Below, piece by piece: positions 7,329 to 16,090 of a stretch of 33,584 nt of DNA. Made by a program: the position numbers and the translations under genes. This DNA is from Melioribacter sp. GTDB lineage: Bacteria > Bacteroidota > Ignavibacteria > Ignavibacteriales > Melioribacteraceae. The stretch spans positions 1 through 33,584 of the forward strand of contig JAGXSM010000213.1 in assembly GCA_018333725.1 (NCBI GenBank). The letters run 5' to 3'. Every line of letters starts with the position of its first letter. Position 1 is the stretch's first letter. The notes under the pieces are model-generated. The model was not told the DNA's origin and made no database searches. It saw only the letters and a list, made by a program, of their open reading frames with translations.

Positions 7329-8102
7329 ATGAAAAATGTAATCCAATTATTAATTATTCTTTCACTTGTAATTACAAATCTTCTATCGGCTCAAAATCAA
7401 GATAGAATAGAAGAGAACAAAATACTGGAAGCAATAAACCTTGCTGATAAAGCATTGGTTGTTTACAATAAAGATATGCTTCTTAAAGCAAGAGAAGTAT
7501 TCGAAAAAGAAAGTGATAATCTGACTTGTCTGTTTTTTCAAACCTTCTGTGAATATAAACTTCTGGAAATGAGCTCCCGACCGGGTAATGGAGACCTGTT
7601 CGATAAAATTTACGACACAGCTGTTGAAAATGCTGAACAACTTTCATCCGCCGAAGGTTTTGAATCGGAAGGTAAAACTCTTCTTGCCGGAATTTATATG
7701 ATGAAGATTGCATCAAATCCAATGTCTGCTGTCTCGCTTACAACAAAAATTCATGCACTTCTAGACGAAGCACAAAGTATCAATTCCTCCAATCCAAGAT
7801 CATATATTATTAGAGGAATCATGAAGTTTCAAACCCCGGCTATGTTTGGTGGAAGTTTAGAAGATGCAGTAAAAAATTTCTCGAAAGCAATTCAACTCTT
7901 TGAAAAGGAAGACCAGGTCGAACCTGTTAAACCTCACTGGGGTTATCTTGAATCAATTATATGGATGGGCCTTGCCCAGGAGAAACTGGAAAACTTTGAT
8001 GCAGCAAAATTCGCCTATCAGAAGGTGCTGAATCTTGAACCAGATTACACCTGGGTTAAATATTCTTTGCTTCCGAACTTGCTTAAGAAAATTGGGAATT
8101 AA
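7329..8102 (+). CDS. Exported TPR-like protein of unknown function
   Basis: A 257-residue protein with a clear signal peptide (residues 1-21, ending LLSAQ). The mature part is helical. The C-terminal segment about 200-257 (HWGYLESIIWMGLAQEKLEN onward, through FAYQKVLNLEPDY) reads as a tetratricopeptide repeat, and the 150-190 region may hold another. No catalytic motif is visible. An AAGAGG ribosome binding site precedes the ATG. It is 21 bp upstream of the TonB-dependent receptor, so it probably acts in the periplasm with it, possibly in envelope processing or substrate handling. This role is inferred from context only. Confidence 0.75.
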   Translation: MKNVIQLLIILSLVITNLLSAQNQDRIEENKILEAINLADKALVVYNKDMLLKAREVFEKESDNLTCLFFQTFCEYKLLEMSSRPGNGDLFDKIYDTAVENAEQLSSAEGFESEGKTLLAGIYMMKIASNPMSAVSLTTKIHALLDEAQSINSSNPRSYIIRGIMKFQTPAMFGGSLEDAVKNFSKAIQLFEKEDQVEPVKPHWGYLESIIWMGLAQEKLENFDAAKFAYQKVLNLEPDYTWVKYSLLPNLLKKIGN

Positions 8103-8123
8103 TTATTTCTGAAAGGGACAAAA

Positions 8124-10337
8124 ATGATTGAGCAGAAAAAAATAATACTGATAATAATTTTACTTATTGCTGGATTAATATCTTTATCGGCACAGGAAAA
8201 AACTAGAATTGAAGGCTCTATAAAAGACGATAAAAATAAACCTGTTCCATATGTAAACGTATTTCTTTTAAACACAACCGATGGGACAATGAGTGATGAA
8301 GAAGGTAATTTCAGTTTTAAGACTTCCGCCAAAGGGAAAGTAGTTCTAATTGCCAGTATTGTCGGATATGAAAAATTTGAAAGAGAGTTTGAAATTACTG
8401 CGACAAGATTTCACTTTGATATACAGCTTAAAGAGAAAGCCGTTAATCTGAAAGAAACTATTGTAACGGGAAGTTCTTACGGTTCCGAAAAAGAGAAAGG
8501 ACTGGTTATTAGCAGGATTGATGTACTTACTACTCCAGGAGGAGCCGCAGATATTTTTCAATCACTTAAGACTTTACCCGGATTAACACAGGTATCTGAA
8601 AGTGCTGAGTTATACGTCCGGGGCGGTGATCCTATTGAAACACTGACTATGGTTGATGGTTCAATCGTCTATCATCCATTTACATTTGAATCGGCATACG
8701 GCGGTCTCTTCTCTAATCTTACTCAAAGCGCAGTGAAAGGTATTTATTTCTCAAGTGGAGGTTTTTCATCAAAATATGGAAATGTACTTTCCGGAGTACT
8801 TGATATTGAAACACGGGATCAGCCTTCGAGGTCACAATATCAAATTGGTCTATCGCTGGCAAACGGTTCATTAACTGCAGATATACCGCTGAGTGAAAAT
8901 AAACTTGGAATGTATTTCGACTTGCGGCAAAGTTTTACAAAACCAATATTCTGGTTAAATGGTGGATTGGATCGGATGACATTATCTCCAACTTCAAGAA
9001 ATGGAACTGGTGGAATAATTTACTCCTATTCAAAGACAGGAAAATTGAAATTGTTCGGAATGATTGCCGACGATAAGCAAGGTGTTAAAGTCGAACGAGC
9101 GGAATATACAGGTGCTTTCAACGGTAATTCTAATAATCTTTTTGTTAATCTGCAAAACACAAATATTCTTTTCGAATCAGTTATCATGAAGAATAGTGTT
9201 GCTTATAATAAGTATTCCAACAACTGGCTGATTGGAATACTTGATCTTACCAAAACCGATTATGTTTATACATTCAGAAATGATTTTGAAATTTCAGTTA
9301 ATTCCTCAAATAAAATCCTTGTGGGTGCTGAATATGAAAAGCGCGAAGTAAACTATCTTGGTAAAATTCCGGAAGATGATTTCGATATTCGTCCTGACGG
9401 TAATTCAAAAATAATTGATGCAACATTTTACGGATCGCGGTTTGCCGGTTACACAGAATTTCAATCTGCTAATCCATTCGGATTATCCAATGTATCGGTT
9501 GCTACGGGAATACGTTATGATAGAATCCCGGAACTAAAACTCGACTGGTTAGATCCTCGTTTGAGCATAAGCTATAAACTGAGTGATAAATCAATAGTAA
9601 AATTGGGTGCCGGAGTTTTTCATCAGCTCCCTAATCCCCAATTATTTAGACCCGTTGATGGCAACCCAAATTTGAAATCCATGAAAGCTGAACATTTGAT
9701 TATATCTTATGATTATAACATTGATGAGCAAAACTCCTTCAGAATGGAAGTTTATCACAAGGAATATTCTAACCTACCGAAAGAAAATTCGATACTAAAT
9801 TATGATAACAGCGGAAAAGGATTTGCAAACGGAGTGGATATTATTTTTAAAGGATTTCTTCCGTTTAATATTACCGGATGGATCTCTTACGGATTCATAA
9901 ATACAAAACGAGATTGGATGGACTTTGATGGGTTTACAAGCAGTTCATTCGACATTACACATAATTTTTCACTAGTCTTGAAATATAATCTTAGCGATTT
10001 ATGGCAGATCGGGATAAATGCAAAATACGCTACGGGTCGTCCTTACACTCCTGTTGAATCATCATACTATAGAGACGATCTGAAAATTTTTGAACCAATT
10101 TATGCGGCAACAAATTCTGATAGATTTCCTGACTATAGACGAATCGATCTTCGTATTATGCATTTTAACACAATATTTGAGAACATCTCTTTTGTAGCTT
10201 ATATGGAAGGCTTAAATATTTTTAATCATCAAAACATTTTTGGCTATACATATTCTCCTGATTATTCAGAACGGAAAGAAATAAAGAGCTACTTCGGACG
10301 GCGTATGCTCGTTTTCGGATTTATGTTTGGTTTTTAA
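8124..10337 (+). CDS. TonB-dependent outer-membrane receptor with CarboxypepD_reg-like domain
   Basis: A 737-residue receptor: signal peptide (1-23, ending LSAQ), a carboxypeptidase-regulatory-like beta-sandwich (about 29-105, with GSIKDDKNKPVPYVNVFL), a plug domain (about 115-225, with LPGLTQVSESAELYVRGGDP) and a 22-strand-type barrel ending in an aromatic residue (FGFMFGF). It imports or binds a ligand at the outer membrane using TonB energy. No SusD partner follows, so it is not a standard Sus pair. The upstream neighbours are a regulator, a membrane protein and an exported TPR-like protein. Its ligand is not readable from sequence. A terminator follows at 10345-10383. Confidence 0.92.
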   Translation: MIEQKKIILIIILLIAGLISLSAQEKTRIEGSIKDDKNKPVPYVNVFLLNTTDGTMSDEEGNFSFKTSAKGKVVLIASIVGYEKFEREFEITATRFHFDIQLKEKAVNLKETIVTGSSYGSEKEKGLVISRIDVLTTPGGAADIFQSLKTLPGLTQVSESAELYVRGGDPIETLTMVDGSIVYHPFTFESAYGGLFSNLTQSAVKGIYFSSGGFSSKYGNVLSGVLDIETRDQPSRSQYQIGLSLANGSLTADIPLSENKLGMYFDLRQSFTKPIFWLNGGLDRMTLSPTSRNGTGGIIYSYSKTGKLKLFGMIADDKQGVKVERAEYTGAFNGNSNNLFVNLQNTNILFESVIMKNSVAYNKYSNNWLIGILDLTKTDYVYTFRNDFEISVNSSNKILVGAEYEKREVNYLGKIPEDDFDIRPDGNSKIIDATFYGSRFAGYTEFQSANPFGLSNVSVATGIRYDRIPELKLDWLDPRLSISYKLSDKSIVKLGAGVFHQLPNPQLFRPVDGNPNLKSMKAEHLIISYDYNIDEQNSFRMEVYHKEYSNLPKENSILNYDNSGKGFANGVDIIFKGFLPFNITGWISYGFINTKRDWMDFDGFTSSSFDITHNFSLVLKYNLSDLWQIGINAKYATGRPYTPVESSYYRDDLKIFEPIYAATNSDRFPDYRRIDLRIMHFNTIFENISFVAYMEGLNIFNHQNIFGYTYSPDYSERKEIKSYFGRRMLVFGFMFGF

Positions 10338-10344
10338 TTATCAG

Positions 10345-10383
10345 CCGGATGGAATATTTATTAATTCATCCGGTAAGTTTTTA
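10345..10383 (+). terminator. Rho-independent terminator after the TonB receptor
   Basis: The stem CCGGATG (10345-10351) pairs with CATCCGG (10367-10373) around an AT-rich 15-nt loop, followed by a T-rich tail (GTTTTTATTTTC). Confidence 0.65.
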
Positions 10384-10534
10384 TTTTCTCTTAAATAATA
10401 AAACATAAGATTCGCCTTTATTTTCAAGGGTTTTCTTAAGTTCAATCCGATTTTTTGGTTTCGCACCGGATATTTTTCCTAATTTTACCTACCTAAAAAA
10501 CTGATTTATCGTAAAACGAAAAGAAGGACACTTT

Positions 10535-12172
10535 ATGGCCAACGCAATTTTCAACGTACCATTACCACCCAATGAACCTGTAAAAAATTATGCACCCGGT
10601 TCTCCTGAAAAAGCTGCACTGAAATCGAAACTTGATGAATTAGCAAACCAGCAAATTGATATCCCCATAATCATCGGCGGAAAAGAAATTAGAACCGGCG
10701 ATACCGATAGCTGTGTAATGCCACACGATCACAAACATGTTCTTGCAAAATATCATAAAGTTGGTGAGAAAGAAGTTAAGATGGCGATCGATTCTGCGAT
10801 GGACGCACACAAAACTTGGTCCAGAATGGATTGGCAGGATCGGGTTTCTGTTTTTCTGAAAGCTGCTGATCTTCTTGCACTTACTGAATGGAGATATATA
10901 TTGAACGCTGCAACTATGTTAGGTCAAAGTAAAAATCCATTCCAGGCAGAAATTGATTCTGCTGCAGAGCTGGCAGATTTCTTCCGTTTTAATTCTTACT
11001 ACGCTATGCAAATTTACCAGCAGCAGCCGCTTCACTCTCCTTTTGGCATGTGGAACAGATCCGAATACAGACCACTCGAAGGATTTATTTTTGCGGTAGC
11101 TCCATTCAATTTCACATCAATAACCGGCAACCTTCCTACAGCTTGTGCTATCATGGGTAATGTTGCATTATTAAAACCTGCTTCAAGTTCAGTTTACTCG
11201 GCTTACTGGATTATGAAATTGTTAGAAGCTGCGGGACTTCCATCGGGAGTAATTAACTTCGTTCCCGGCTCGGGTTCTAAAGTCGGCAATCCGGTTATGG
11301 ATTCTGAATACTTCGGTGGAATTCACTTCACCGGTTCAACACCAACATTTCAATCGATGTGGAGAACAGCGGCAAATAATTTAGCAAAGTATAAATCGTA
11401 TCCGCGCATAGTTGGAGAAACCGGCGGTAAAGATTTTATCTTCGCCCATTCCAGTGCAGATATTACAGCATTAGGAGTTGCAATGATTCGCGGTGCTTTT
11501 GAGTATCAGGGACAGAAATGTTCTGCAGCATCGCGTGCTTATATCCCAAAATCGATCTGGCCTAAACTAAAAGAATACACGCTTGCAGAGTTGAAGACAG
11601 TCAAGGTGGGAGATCCGCGCGACTTCACAAATTTCTTTAACGCTGTAATTGATAAAGGCGCATTCGACACAATTACCGGTTACATTGATTATGCTAAGAA
11701 ATCGAATGAAGCTACAATAATTGCCGGCGGCGGTTACGATAGTTCTAAAGGATATTTTATCGAACCAACAATTATTGAAACAACAAATCCAAAATTCAAA
11801 TCGATGGAAGAAGAAATATTCGGACCGGTATTAACATTATACGTTTACGATGATAATAAATATGAAGAGACATTACAGATTTGCGATCAGACTTCTCCAT
11901 TCTCATTAACCGGAGCAATTTTTGCACAGGACAGATTTGCAGTTGAAAAAGCGGATAAAGCATTAACGCACGCTGCCGGCAACTTCTATATTAACGATAA
12001 ACCAACAGGTGCCGTTGTTGGTCAGCAACCATTCGGCGGTGCAAGAGCAAGCGGAACAAATGATAAAGCCGGAAGCTATTTGAATCTTATCCGATGGGTT
12101 TCTGCTCGAACAATTAAGGAGAATTTTATTCCTCCTAAAGATTACCGTTATCCATTCATGAATGAGAAATAG
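10535..12172 (+). CDS. pruA: 1-pyrroline-5-carboxylate dehydrogenase (ALDH4A1 type)
   Basis: A 545-residue NAD-dependent aldehyde dehydrogenase that converts glutamate-gamma-semialdehyde to glutamate, the second step of proline catabolism. The length and whole-chain pattern fit the mitochondrial ALDH4A1 group: NEPVKNYAPGSPE at the N-terminus, AEIDSAAELADFFRFN, PFNFTSITGNLPTA and GQQPFGGARASGTNDKAG. Catalytic Cys329 is in GQKCSAAS and general-base Glu295 in GETGGK. Animal ALDH4A1 also oxidises the 3-hydroxy analogue from hydroxyproline to 4-hydroxyglutamate, which links it to the PRODH, HOGA1-like and AGXT-like genes at 771-6260. It is a single-gene unit between terminators at 10345 and 12191, so it is transcribed separately from PRODH. 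An AGAAGGA ribosome binding site precedes the ATG. Confidence 0.95.
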   Translation: MANAIFNVPLPPNEPVKNYAPGSPEKAALKSKLDELANQQIDIPIIIGGKEIRTGDTDSCVMPHDHKHVLAKYHKVGEKEVKMAIDSAMDAHKTWSRMDWQDRVSVFLKAADLLALTEWRYILNAATMLGQSKNPFQAEIDSAAELADFFRFNSYYAMQIYQQQPLHSPFGMWNRSEYRPLEGFIFAVAPFNFTSITGNLPTACAIMGNVALLKPASSSVYSAYWIMKLLEAAGLPSGVINFVPGSGSKVGNPVMDSEYFGGIHFTGSTPTFQSMWRTAANNLAKYKSYPRIVGETGGKDFIFAHSSADITALGVAMIRGAFEYQGQKCSAASRAYIPKSIWPKLKEYTLAELKTVKVGDPRDFTNFFNAVIDKGAFDTITGYIDYAKKSNEATIIAGGGYDSSKGYFIEPTIIETTNPKFKSMEEEIFGPVLTLYVYDDNKYEETLQICDQTSPFSLTGAIFAQDRFAVEKADKALTHAAGNFYINDKPTGAVVGQQPFGGARASGTNDKAGSYLNLIRWVSARTIKENFIPPKDYRYPFMNEK

Positions 12173-12190
12173 TTAGACATCTTTCCCAAA

Positions 12191-12220
12191 AACTTCCCTT
12201 CTCCGAAGGGAAGTTTTTTT
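12191..12220 (+). terminator. Strong rho-independent terminator after pruA
   Basis: A perfect 11-bp stem, AACTTCCCTTC (12191-12201) with GAAGGGAAGTT (12205-12215), closes a 3-nt loop and runs into a T tract ending at 12220. Confidence 0.9.
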
Positions 12221-12231
12221 AAGGAGTGAAC

Positions 12232-13524
12232 ATGAAACGTTATTTGAATTTCTTTATTCTAATCCTTTTTGTCTATTCAATCTCCTACTCCCAAACCGAA
12301 ACAGAATTATTTAAGAAGCTAAAATCCTTCAAAGAAATTGCAAATATCCAGCCGGTTAGAGTTGATACAACGTATAAGGAAGGATATGAAATATTAATAA
12401 CACAACCGGTTGATCATAAGAATCCCAAAAGCAAAAAATTTACACAACGTATTTTCCTATCGCACATCGATTTCTCGCAACCAATGGTATTTGTAACCGA
12501 AGGATATTCGGCAAATCGAAATTCTAAAACAGAACTTTCGAGAATATTAGGTGCAAATCAGATTATTGTTGAGCATCGCTACTTCGGAAAGTCTGTTCCG
12601 GAAAATCTTGACTGGAAATATTTAACAATTGAACAGGCCGCCAACGATCATCATAAAATAGTTGAACTGTTTAAGAAACTTTACAACGGAAAGTGGGCAA
12701 ATACCGGTGTTAGTAAAGGAGGTCAAACGACTCTTTATCATCGCTATTTCTTTCCTAATGATGTAGATGTTTCGGTTCCTTATGTTGCACCGATTAATCT
12801 TGCACAGGAAGATCCGCGCATTTATATGTTTCTAAACAGTGTTGGTACCGAAGAGTGCAGAGAGAAAATAAAAAAATTTCAGCGCGCGTTCCTAACAAAA
12901 AGAGATGAAGTCCGCACCCTACTAATGAAAGATGCAGAACAGCAGAATATTCAAATTGCGTGGGATTACGACTTTGTGTTAGAATACATGACATTAGAAT
13001 ACTCATTCGCATTCTGGCAATGGGGACAAACAAAGTGTGAGGATATTCCATCACCGGATGCGAGTGCAGAGGAATTATATAATCACATGAAAGCATCTAA
13101 TCCATTGTATTTCTTCACCGAGCAAGCCATGAAAGATTTTGGTCCATTTTATGTTCAGGCATATAATGAAGTCGGTTATTATGGTTATGATCTTGCACCT
13201 TTTAAAGATTTGCTTGTAGAAATAAAAGATGGATCGAATATTATGCTTGTTCCCGAAGGCGCAAAGGTTGAATACAACTGCAGTAGTTTGCAAAAGGTTA
13301 ATACCTGGCTTCAGAAAGAAGCAAGTAACATACTTTACATTTACGGTGGTAACGATACATGGAGCGCAACATCAATACAATTGCTTGGCGAAAACAATTG
13401 TGTTAAGATGGTAAAAAAAGGGGGCGCGCACGGAACTAATATCAGAAGCTTCGAAGGCGAAGAAAAGGAACTAATCTATTCTACTTTAAAAAACTGGCTC
13501 GGATTAAAAGTTAACCGATTGTAA
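12232..13524 (+). CDS. Secreted S37-family (PS-10-like) serine peptidase
   Basis: An alpha/beta-hydrolase peptidase of about 430 residues with signal peptide MKRYLNFFILILFVYSISYS. The ATG at 12232 is chosen over an in-frame GTG at 12226 because AAGGAG lies 5 bp before it. The catalytic triad can be read as Ser161 in GVSKGG, Asp375 in YGGNDTW and His400 in GGAHGTN. The QPVDH, EHRYFG and YVAPINLAQEDPR blocks fit Peptidase_S37, which contains the Streptomyces tripeptidyl aminopeptidase PS-10; S28 prolyl peptidases are distant relatives. It probably trims extracellular or periplasmic peptides, possibly proline-containing ones, just downstream of the proline catabolic gene pruA. It is flanked by terminators on both sides, so it is monocistronic. 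Confidence 0.87.
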   Translation: MKRYLNFFILILFVYSISYSQTETELFKKLKSFKEIANIQPVRVDTTYKEGYEILITQPVDHKNPKSKKFTQRIFLSHIDFSQPMVFVTEGYSANRNSKTELSRILGANQIIVEHRYFGKSVPENLDWKYLTIEQAANDHHKIVELFKKLYNGKWANTGVSKGGQTTLYHRYFFPNDVDVSVPYVAPINLAQEDPRIYMFLNSVGTEECREKIKKFQRAFLTKRDEVRTLLMKDAEQQNIQIAWDYDFVLEYMTLEYSFAFWQWGQTKCEDIPSPDASAEELYNHMKASNPLYFFTEQAMKDFGPFYVQAYNEVGYYGYDLAPFKDLLVEIKDGSNIMLVPEGAKVEYNCSSLQKVNTWLQKEASNILYIYGGNDTWSATSIQLLGENNCVKMVKKGGAHGTNIRSFEGEEKELIYSTLKNWLGLKVNRL

Positions 13525-13529
13525 AATTT

Positions 13530-13584
13530 ATCTGCCTTAAGAGAAAGTAATTTTTTCTTCCTAATTCTTTTAAGGCAGATTTTC
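13530..13584 (+). terminator. Terminator after the S37 peptidase
   Basis: ATCTGCCTTAA (13530-13540) pairs with TTAAGGCAGAT (13570-13580). The stem extends inward through GAGAA/TTCTT and is followed by TTTCT. Confidence 0.75.
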
Positions 13585-13683
13585 TATTAAAAACAATTTC
13601 AAGCACATGTAATATTCTTTCACTATTTTTCTTATAGAAATTTTCCTCTCCTCCATTCAACCAATAAAATGTGGAGGTGATTT

Positions 13684-14436
13684 ATGAAAGTCCTCGGCTC
13701 ATACGAAAAAGCCCGTATCTACATCGAAAAACATTACGAAGAATCCGAAGAAGCAAAACTCCACCGTAGAAGATTAAATCCCGGACCAATAATTACAATA
13801 TCCAGAGAGACAGGAACCGGCGCAGTAAAGGTATGTGAAAGCCTGGTGGAGTATTTAAATAACCGCGCAATGCCCGAATACAACGACTGGGCATTTTTTG
13901 ACAAAGAATTGATGGAAAAGGTTATGGAGGACCATAATCTGCCTGATCACTTTAAAAAATATCTCTCGGAAGAAAAACCGGCAAAGATCGATTCCTGGTT
14001 TGGTGAAATATTAGGAATCACTCCATCTAAACTACTTCTGCTTCATAAAACGTCCCAGACAATTACTAAACTTGCTGAATATGGAAATGTAATATTAGTA
14101 GGCCGGGGTGCTAACATCATACTCTCTCACATGAAGCGTGCATTTCATATCAGATTAGTCGCACCGTTAAATTTCAGAATTGATACGGCAATGAACATTT
14201 ACAACCTTGACCGGAGAGCAGCAATAGAGTTCATTAAGACCGAAGATGAATCCCGCAAACATTACATTTTAAAATATTTTCATAAAAGCATTGAAGACCC
14301 ACATTTGTATCATGCAATAATTAACACAAATCTACTTAGTTTTAATGAAATTGCCGATATGATCGGCCATTGTGTTATTAAGCGTTTCCCCCACTTTTTT
14401 AACCAGTCAAAAATTGAATTGCCTGGAATAGAGTAA
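13684..14436 (+). CDS. Cytidylate kinase-like family protein
   Basis: A 250-residue protein of the cytidylate-kinase-like group (Cytidylate_kin2 pattern). The nucleotide-binding start is ITISRETGTGAVKV at about 37-50, and the central block has ILVGRGANIIL and FHIRLVAPLNFRI. The P-loop-like segment lacks the classical GK[ST], as is usual in this divergent branch. The N-terminal stretch of about 35 residues is extra relative to Cmk. Activity on CMP is unproven; these proteins are typically annotated only by similarity. The start has a very good GGAGGTGA ribosome binding site. It is bounded by terminators on both sides and is therefore its own unit. Confidence 0.85.
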   Translation: MKVLGSYEKARIYIEKHYEESEEAKLHRRRLNPGPIITISRETGTGAVKVCESLVEYLNNRAMPEYNDWAFFDKELMEKVMEDHNLPDHFKKYLSEEKPAKIDSWFGEILGITPSKLLLLHKTSQTITKLAEYGNVILVGRGANIILSHMKRAFHIRLVAPLNFRIDTAMNIYNLDRRAAIEFIKTEDESRKHYILKYFHKSIEDPHLYHAIINTNLLSFNEIADMIGHCVIKRFPHFFNQSKIELPGIE

Positions 14437-14447
14437 CAGTATATTTT

Positions 14448-14496
14448 AAAGAGCAGAATTAAATTCCCTGTGTTCTAAATTAATTCTGCTCTTTTT
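14448..14496 (+). terminator. Terminator after the cytidylate-kinase-like gene
   Basis: AAAGAGCAGAATTAA (14448-14462) pairs with TTAATTCTGCTCTTT (14480-14494). The loop is CT-rich and the 3' arm ends in a T run. Confidence 0.85.
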
Positions 14497-14526
14497 ATAT
14501 TACAACAATTCGTAACGGAGAAAAAA

Positions 14527-16029
14527 ATGTTATCTAAAATCAAAATTGTTATTTCGTTAATCGTCATTTTATTCATATCAACAAATATTTATCCTCAACA
14601 AACAAAGCTGGAGAGAATTGATAGTTATATTCAGCAAGCTATGATTGATTGGAAAATGCCCGGCTTTGCTGTAGCAATTGTTAAAAATGATACTGTAATT
14701 TTTTCTAAAGGTTACGGCGTTAAAGATATTAGAACAAATGAACCCGTAGATGAAAACACAAATTTTATGATTGCATCCTGTTCAAAGGCATTTACTACCG
14801 CATCAATTGCGCGATTGGTAGATCAGGGTAAATTAAAATGGGACGATCCGGTTACCAAATACTTGCCATATTTTCACATGTATGATCCCTGGGTTACAAA
14901 GGAAATGACAATCAGAGATCTTGTAACACACAGAAGCGGACTTGCAACATTCAGCGGGGATATACTCTGGCTCGGCTCAACTTATGATAAGGATGAAGTT
15001 ATAAGGCGCGCACAGTACCTGAAACCCACTTCAAGCTTCCGTTCGCGGTACGGATATCAGAATATTATGTACAGCGTTGCCGGAGAAGTGATTAAAGCCG
15101 TATCCGATACTAACTGGCATGGTTATATAAAACATAATTTTTTCGAACCGCTTGGAATGACAAGAAGTAATACATCAATTAAAGAGATGAAAGAGAAAGA
15201 AAATAATGCATGGCCGCATAGAATTGATAACGGGAACGTTGTAGCTCATAGCGATTATTATTCAATTGAAACCGTTGCGCCGGCTGGTGCAATCAATTCT
15301 AATGTTAAGGATATGGTTCAGTGGATTCGTTTGCAATTGAACAAAGGGAAGGTTGGCGACAGAAGAATTTTTAGCGAACGCCAATCGAATGAAATGTGGT
15401 CGAATAGTATGTTTCTCGGTAATAATAATTATGGATTAGGATGGTTTATTGCCTATAACAACGGCAAGCGTGTATTGAACCATGGTGGAGGAATGCCGGG
15501 AATGATTTCCGATGTTACAATTATACCCGAAGAAAAACTTGGTCTGGTTATTCTTAGCAATTATGAAACCGGAATGGTAAATGCAATAAGAAATTACATT
15601 ATGGATGTTATGATAAATATTGAACCGAAAGATTATAACAAGATGATGCTTGAAAACTGGTCCAGAAGGATGGAAAACTTTGAAAAGGAAAATAAGAGAA
15701 GAGAAGATGTAAGAGTAAAAAACACAAAGCCCTCTCTCCCGCTCGAAAAATATTGTGGAACTTACGAAGATAAAATGTACGGAAAAGCCGAGGTAAGTCT
15801 TAAAGATGGAATATTATTTTTGCAGTTTGTTCCATCGCCGGCATTTAAAGGTGAATTAAAACATTATCACTTCGATCAATTCTATATCGACTGGGAAGAT
15901 GAATTCCTGACAAGGGGCTGGGTAAAATTCGATATGAACTTTAACGGCGAAATTAAACAATTCAATATCGAGGTCCCTAACTCGCCGGATTTTATCTTTA
16001 CCGAATTATTGTTCGAAAAGGTGAAATGA
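14527..16029 (+). CDS. Exported beta-lactamase-family serine hydrolase
   Basis: A 500-residue penicillin-binding-protein-like hydrolase (PF00144 type). The signal peptide covers about 1-23. Ser84-Cys-Ser-Lys87 is the SxxK motif, Tyr177-Gln-Asn is the YxN motif, and His319-Gly-Gly replaces KTG, as in esterase/DD-peptidase relatives of class C beta-lactamases. The C-terminal part, about 395-500, resembles the DUF3471 beta-barrel domain seen in many such proteins (KYCGTYEDKMYG). Probable roles are D-aminopeptidase, peptide or ester hydrolysis in the periplasm. Beta-lactam resistance is not implied. The M61 peptidase follows 61 bp later without a clear terminator, so the two may be co-transcribed. 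Confidence 0.88.
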   Translation: MLSKIKIVISLIVILFISTNIYPQQTKLERIDSYIQQAMIDWKMPGFAVAIVKNDTVIFSKGYGVKDIRTNEPVDENTNFMIASCSKAFTTASIARLVDQGKLKWDDPVTKYLPYFHMYDPWVTKEMTIRDLVTHRSGLATFSGDILWLGSTYDKDEVIRRAQYLKPTSSFRSRYGYQNIMYSVAGEVIKAVSDTNWHGYIKHNFFEPLGMTRSNTSIKEMKEKENNAWPHRIDNGNVVAHSDYYSIETVAPAGAINSNVKDMVQWIRLQLNKGKVGDRRIFSERQSNEMWSNSMFLGNNNYGLGWFIAYNNGKRVLNHGGGMPGMISDVTIIPEEKLGLVILSNYETGMVNAIRNYIMDVMINIEPKDYNKMMLENWSRRMENFEKENKRREDVRVKNTKPSLPLEKYCGTYEDKMYGKAEVSLKDGILFLQFVPSPAFKGELKHYHFDQFYIDWEDEFLTRGWVKFDMNFNGEIKQFNIEVPNSPDFIFTELLFEKVK

Positions 16030-16090
16030 AAAAAAGAATAAAATAAATTTTCAATAAATCCGGCACATTCAAGCCGGATATACCGTCAAA

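Noticed and set aside
12794-13096. Long minus-strand open frame inside the S37 peptidase
   Set aside because: The + strand frame has the complete catalytic triad and signal peptide; the antisense frame has no features.
16058-16079. ATCCGGC/GCCGGAT hairpin as a terminator between the serine hydrolase and M61 genes
   Set aside because: The 7-bp stem has no T tract after it (tail is ATACC), so termination is not supported; the two genes may be co-transcribed.
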